DNA of 14,319 nucleotides from Chloroflexota bacterium. GTDB lineage: Bacteria; Chloroflexota; Limnocylindria; Limnocylindrales; CSP1-4. The first letter of the stretch is position 1. Each line of letters begins with the position of its first letter. The translations under genes were made by a program, and so were the position numbers. The notes under the pieces were generated by a model. It saw only the letters and a list, made by a program, of their open reading frames with translations. It was not told the DNA's origin and searched no databases. This document shows positions 12,746-14,319 of this stretch, one piece after another. The DNA is taken from positions 423 through 14,741 of the forward strand of contig PMJT01000033.1 of the NCBI GenBank assembly GCA_003158495.1, given 5' to 3'.

Positions 12746-13627
12746 GTGTTCGCCTTCGTAGCGTTCAGCTTGCGACGCGCCTGGCACGGGTTTTGGCGCA
12801 ACGGCCTCATGAGCATCGCCGCGACCGCGACGATGGTGCTCATGCTCGTCCTGCTGTCAGGACTGATCATCCTGCTGACCGGGCTGGACGCAACGCTCAA
12901 CTACGTCCAGCAGGAAGTCCAGGTCGTGGCCTACATGAAGGACTCGGCCACGCCGCAGGACATTTCGAACCTCGAAGTCTCCCTTCAGGAAATGGCCCAG
13001 GTAACGCAGGTCAACTACGTCTCCAAGGACCAGGCCATGAAGGACTTCCTGGCCCGCCATCCCGACGAAGCCGACGTGATCGGTTCGCTGTCCACGAACC
13101 CGCTGCCGGCCTCGCTCCAGATCAACCTGCGTGATCCCAACGACTATCTCGACATCGCGACCTTCCTCAAGAGCCAGCCGGCCGTCGACCGCGTACTCAA
13201 CATCAAGAACACGGTCGACCAGATGGTCACGGTCATCGGCATCCTCCGGGCAGGCGGCACGGTGACTCTCGTTGTCGTCGGCCTGATCGTCCTGTTCATC
13301 ATCGTCAACACCATTCGACTGGCCGTCGTCGCCAGGGCGGACGAGATCGAGATCATGAGGCTCGTGGGAGCGTCGGACGCCTTCATCCGCTGGCCTTTCA
13401 TCTTCGAAGGCGCCTTCGTCGGCTTGCTGGGCGCGGCGATAACCATCGGCCTGCTCTTCGTCGGCCAGGGCCCGCTGACGGGCTTCCTGTCGGACTACTT
13501 CAAGGTCCTGCCCGTCGAGGCCAGCGCCACGGTCGGCCGGAATGTCGCGCTGATCGTGCTCGGGACCGGGGTCGGCATCGGCGTCCTCGGCTCGTATCTC
13601 TCAGTTCGGAGCTACCTGATCCGCTGA
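12746..13627 (+). CDS. ftsX: cell division permease-like protein FtsX
   Basis: Membrane partner of FtsE, 293 residues, with the standard FtsX layout. There is a short cytoplasmic N-terminus, TM1 at about 23-47, an extracytoplasmic domain at about 48-165 that in known systems contacts hydrolases or their adaptors, and then TM2 (about 171-195), TM3 (217-240) and TM4 (266-288). The cytoplasmic loop RADEIEIMRLVGAS (197-210), typical of FtsX and likely to contact FtsE, lies between TM2 and TM3. The GTG start at 12746 follows the ftsE TGA with no gap, and GAGG at 12737-12740 serves as ribosome site, so FtsE and FtsX should be made in step. Confidence 0.94.
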   Translation: MFAFVAFSLRRAWHGFWRNGLMSIAATATMVLMLVLLSGLIILLTGLDATLNYVQQEVQVVAYMKDSATPQDISNLEVSLQEMAQVTQVNYVSKDQAMKDFLARHPDEADVIGSLSTNPLPASLQINLRDPNDYLDIATFLKSQPAVDRVLNIKNTVDQMVTVIGILRAGGTVTLVVVGLIVLFIIVNTIRLAVVARADEIEIMRLVGASDAFIRWPFIFEGAFVGLLGAAITIGLLFVGQGPLTGFLSDYFKVLPVEASATVGRNVALIVLGTGVGIGVLGSYLSVRSYLIR

Positions 13628-13672
13628 TCGACGGTTCGGTCGGCGACGTCCCCAACTCTTGAGGTTCGATCG

Positions 13673-14319
13673 ATGTCCTCCACGCCAATCGAAGACGGCC
13701 CCGACGAACTCGGGTCGCCAGCCGCGGACGCCACGGCCACGCTCGAGCCGGCCGCCACCGAGCCAGCCGCCACCGAGCCGGCTTCGCGCCGCCCGCGGCG
13801 AGTGGTGCCGTCGCGACTCGGGCTGATTCTCGTCGCCATCCTGGCCGGCAGCGGCCTCTTCGTCGGCGGTTTCTCGCTGGGCGCCCATGTCGCCACGACG
13901 CCGGGAACGCCGGCCGATGAGGAGACGCGTTTCGGTCCGTTCTGGGACGTGTACCAGCTCATCCAGAACAACTTCGCCGGCGCCACCAAGCCGACCCAGG
14001 ACCAGCTCGTCCAGGGCGCAATCAAAGGAATGATGGAAGCCCTCAACGACCAGTGGTCCTACTACCAGGGCCCCACGGACTTCCAGAACTCGCTCCTCAA
14101 CGTTGGCGGTCAGGCCGAAGGGATCGGCGTCCAGGTCCAGCTCCAGCCGGTCGACCCCAAGTCCACCGCTACCTGCAGCGCCATCGGCAACGGCTGCGAA
14201 CTGGCGATCGTCAAGCCGATCCCAGGCTCTCCGGCCGAGGCCGCCGGCGTCAAGCCGGGCGACGTCATCGCCTCCGTGAACGGCACTTCGCTCGACGGCA
14301 AGACGATCGACCAGGCCAC
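13673..14319 (+). CDS. S41-family C-terminal processing protease with PDZ domain (3' partial)
   Basis: The frame is open from ATG 13673 to the window edge (215 complete codons), so the catalytic S41 domain is not visible. A cytoplasmic N-terminal tail of about 48 residues, rich in Ala, Pro and Glu, precedes a membrane anchor at about 49-70. Next comes FWDVYQLIQNNFAG ... LVQGAIKGMMEALNDQWSYY, the helical N-terminal region typical of CtpA/CtpB-like proteases. The PDZ domain begins around residue 145 (GGQAEGIGVQVQL) and contains IPGSPAEAAGVKPGDVIASVNG. Such enzymes cleave C-termini of extracytoplasmic substrates. GAGG at 13661-13664 lies 8 nt before the ATG. It lies 45 nt after ftsX, and a Ctp protease next to ftsEX also occurs in Bacillus subtilis. 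Two cysteines (C168, C175) sit in a loop inserted between PDZ strands. Confidence 0.87.
   Translation, partial: MSSTPIEDGPDELGSPAADATATLEPAATEPAATEPASRRPRRVVPSRLGLILVAILAGSGLFVGGFSLGAHVATTPGTPADEETRFGPFWDVYQLIQNNFAGATKPTQDQLVQGAIKGMMEALNDQWSYYQGPTDFQNSLLNVGGQAEGIGVQVQLQPVDPKSTATCSAIGNGCELAIVKPIPGSPAEAAGVKPGDVIASVNGTSLDGKTIDQA
13745..13784 (+). repeat. 15-bp in-frame tandem repeat encoding EPAAT
   Basis: Two near-identical 15-bp units (13745-13759 and 13760-13774, one mismatch) and a partial third encode EPAAT EPAAT EPAS in the cytoplasmic tail of the S41 protease. The copy number may vary between strains. Confidence 0.75.

Noticed and set aside
1..14319. CRISPR arrays, insertion sequences, prophage or other defence genes
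   Set aside because: No spaced repeats, transposase or phage genes were seen; gene order is that of core genome.

Overview
The window comes from a very G+C-rich bacterial chromosome and is packed with housekeeping genes, all on the + strand, with almost no spacing between them. Starts are often GTG (gyrA, prs, the Cys-rich ORF, prfB, ftsX) or TTG (the YdcF-like gene). None of the twelve visible stop codons is TAA. The order secA - prfB - ftsE - ftsX - S41 (Ctp) protease is conserved in many Gram-positive-type bacteria, including Bacillus subtilis. Combined with the high G+C, the extra segments in SecA and the form of Prs, this makes a Chloroflexota-like organism my best guess. That is inference from style and gene order; no 16S or other taxonomic marker is present.

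Layout. 1-3881: the 3' end of a PaaI-type hotdog thioesterase, an AlkD-like HEAT-repeat DNA glycosylase candidate overlapping it by 4 nt, then gyrA. 3878-4975: prs (PRPP synthetase), overlapping gyrA by 4 nt. 5029-5271: an unrecognised 80-residue single-pass membrane protein. 5272-5434: a leader with a -10-like box and two overlapping inverted repeats. 5435-8404: secA. 8472-9269: a membrane-anchored YdcF/DUF218 protein. 9270-9552: a gap with the best sigma70-like promoter in the window (TTGGCT-17 bp-TATACT) in a less G+C-rich stretch. 9553-9777: a 74-residue protein with eight cysteines, unrecognised. 9777-10908: prfB (RF2), which needs a programmed +1 frameshift at CTT TGA C. 10883-11881: a double-domain GNAT protein. 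11957-13627: ftsE and ftsX. 13673 to the edge: an S41/PDZ protease cut off by the window end.

How the genes fit together. Topology and nucleotide supply (gyrA, prs), protein export (secA), translation termination (prfB) and control of cell-wall hydrolysis at division (ftsEX, Ctp protease) are all growth-linked functions. The least explained element is the Cys-rich ORF. It carries two tandem CX3CX2C motifs, follows its own promoter, and is coupled to prfB by a one-base TAG/GTG overlap. Both it and prfB end in TAG, a codon read by RF1 and not RF2. It is the best candidate here for something undescribed. The rest is mostly ordinary core genome with some lineage-specific details.
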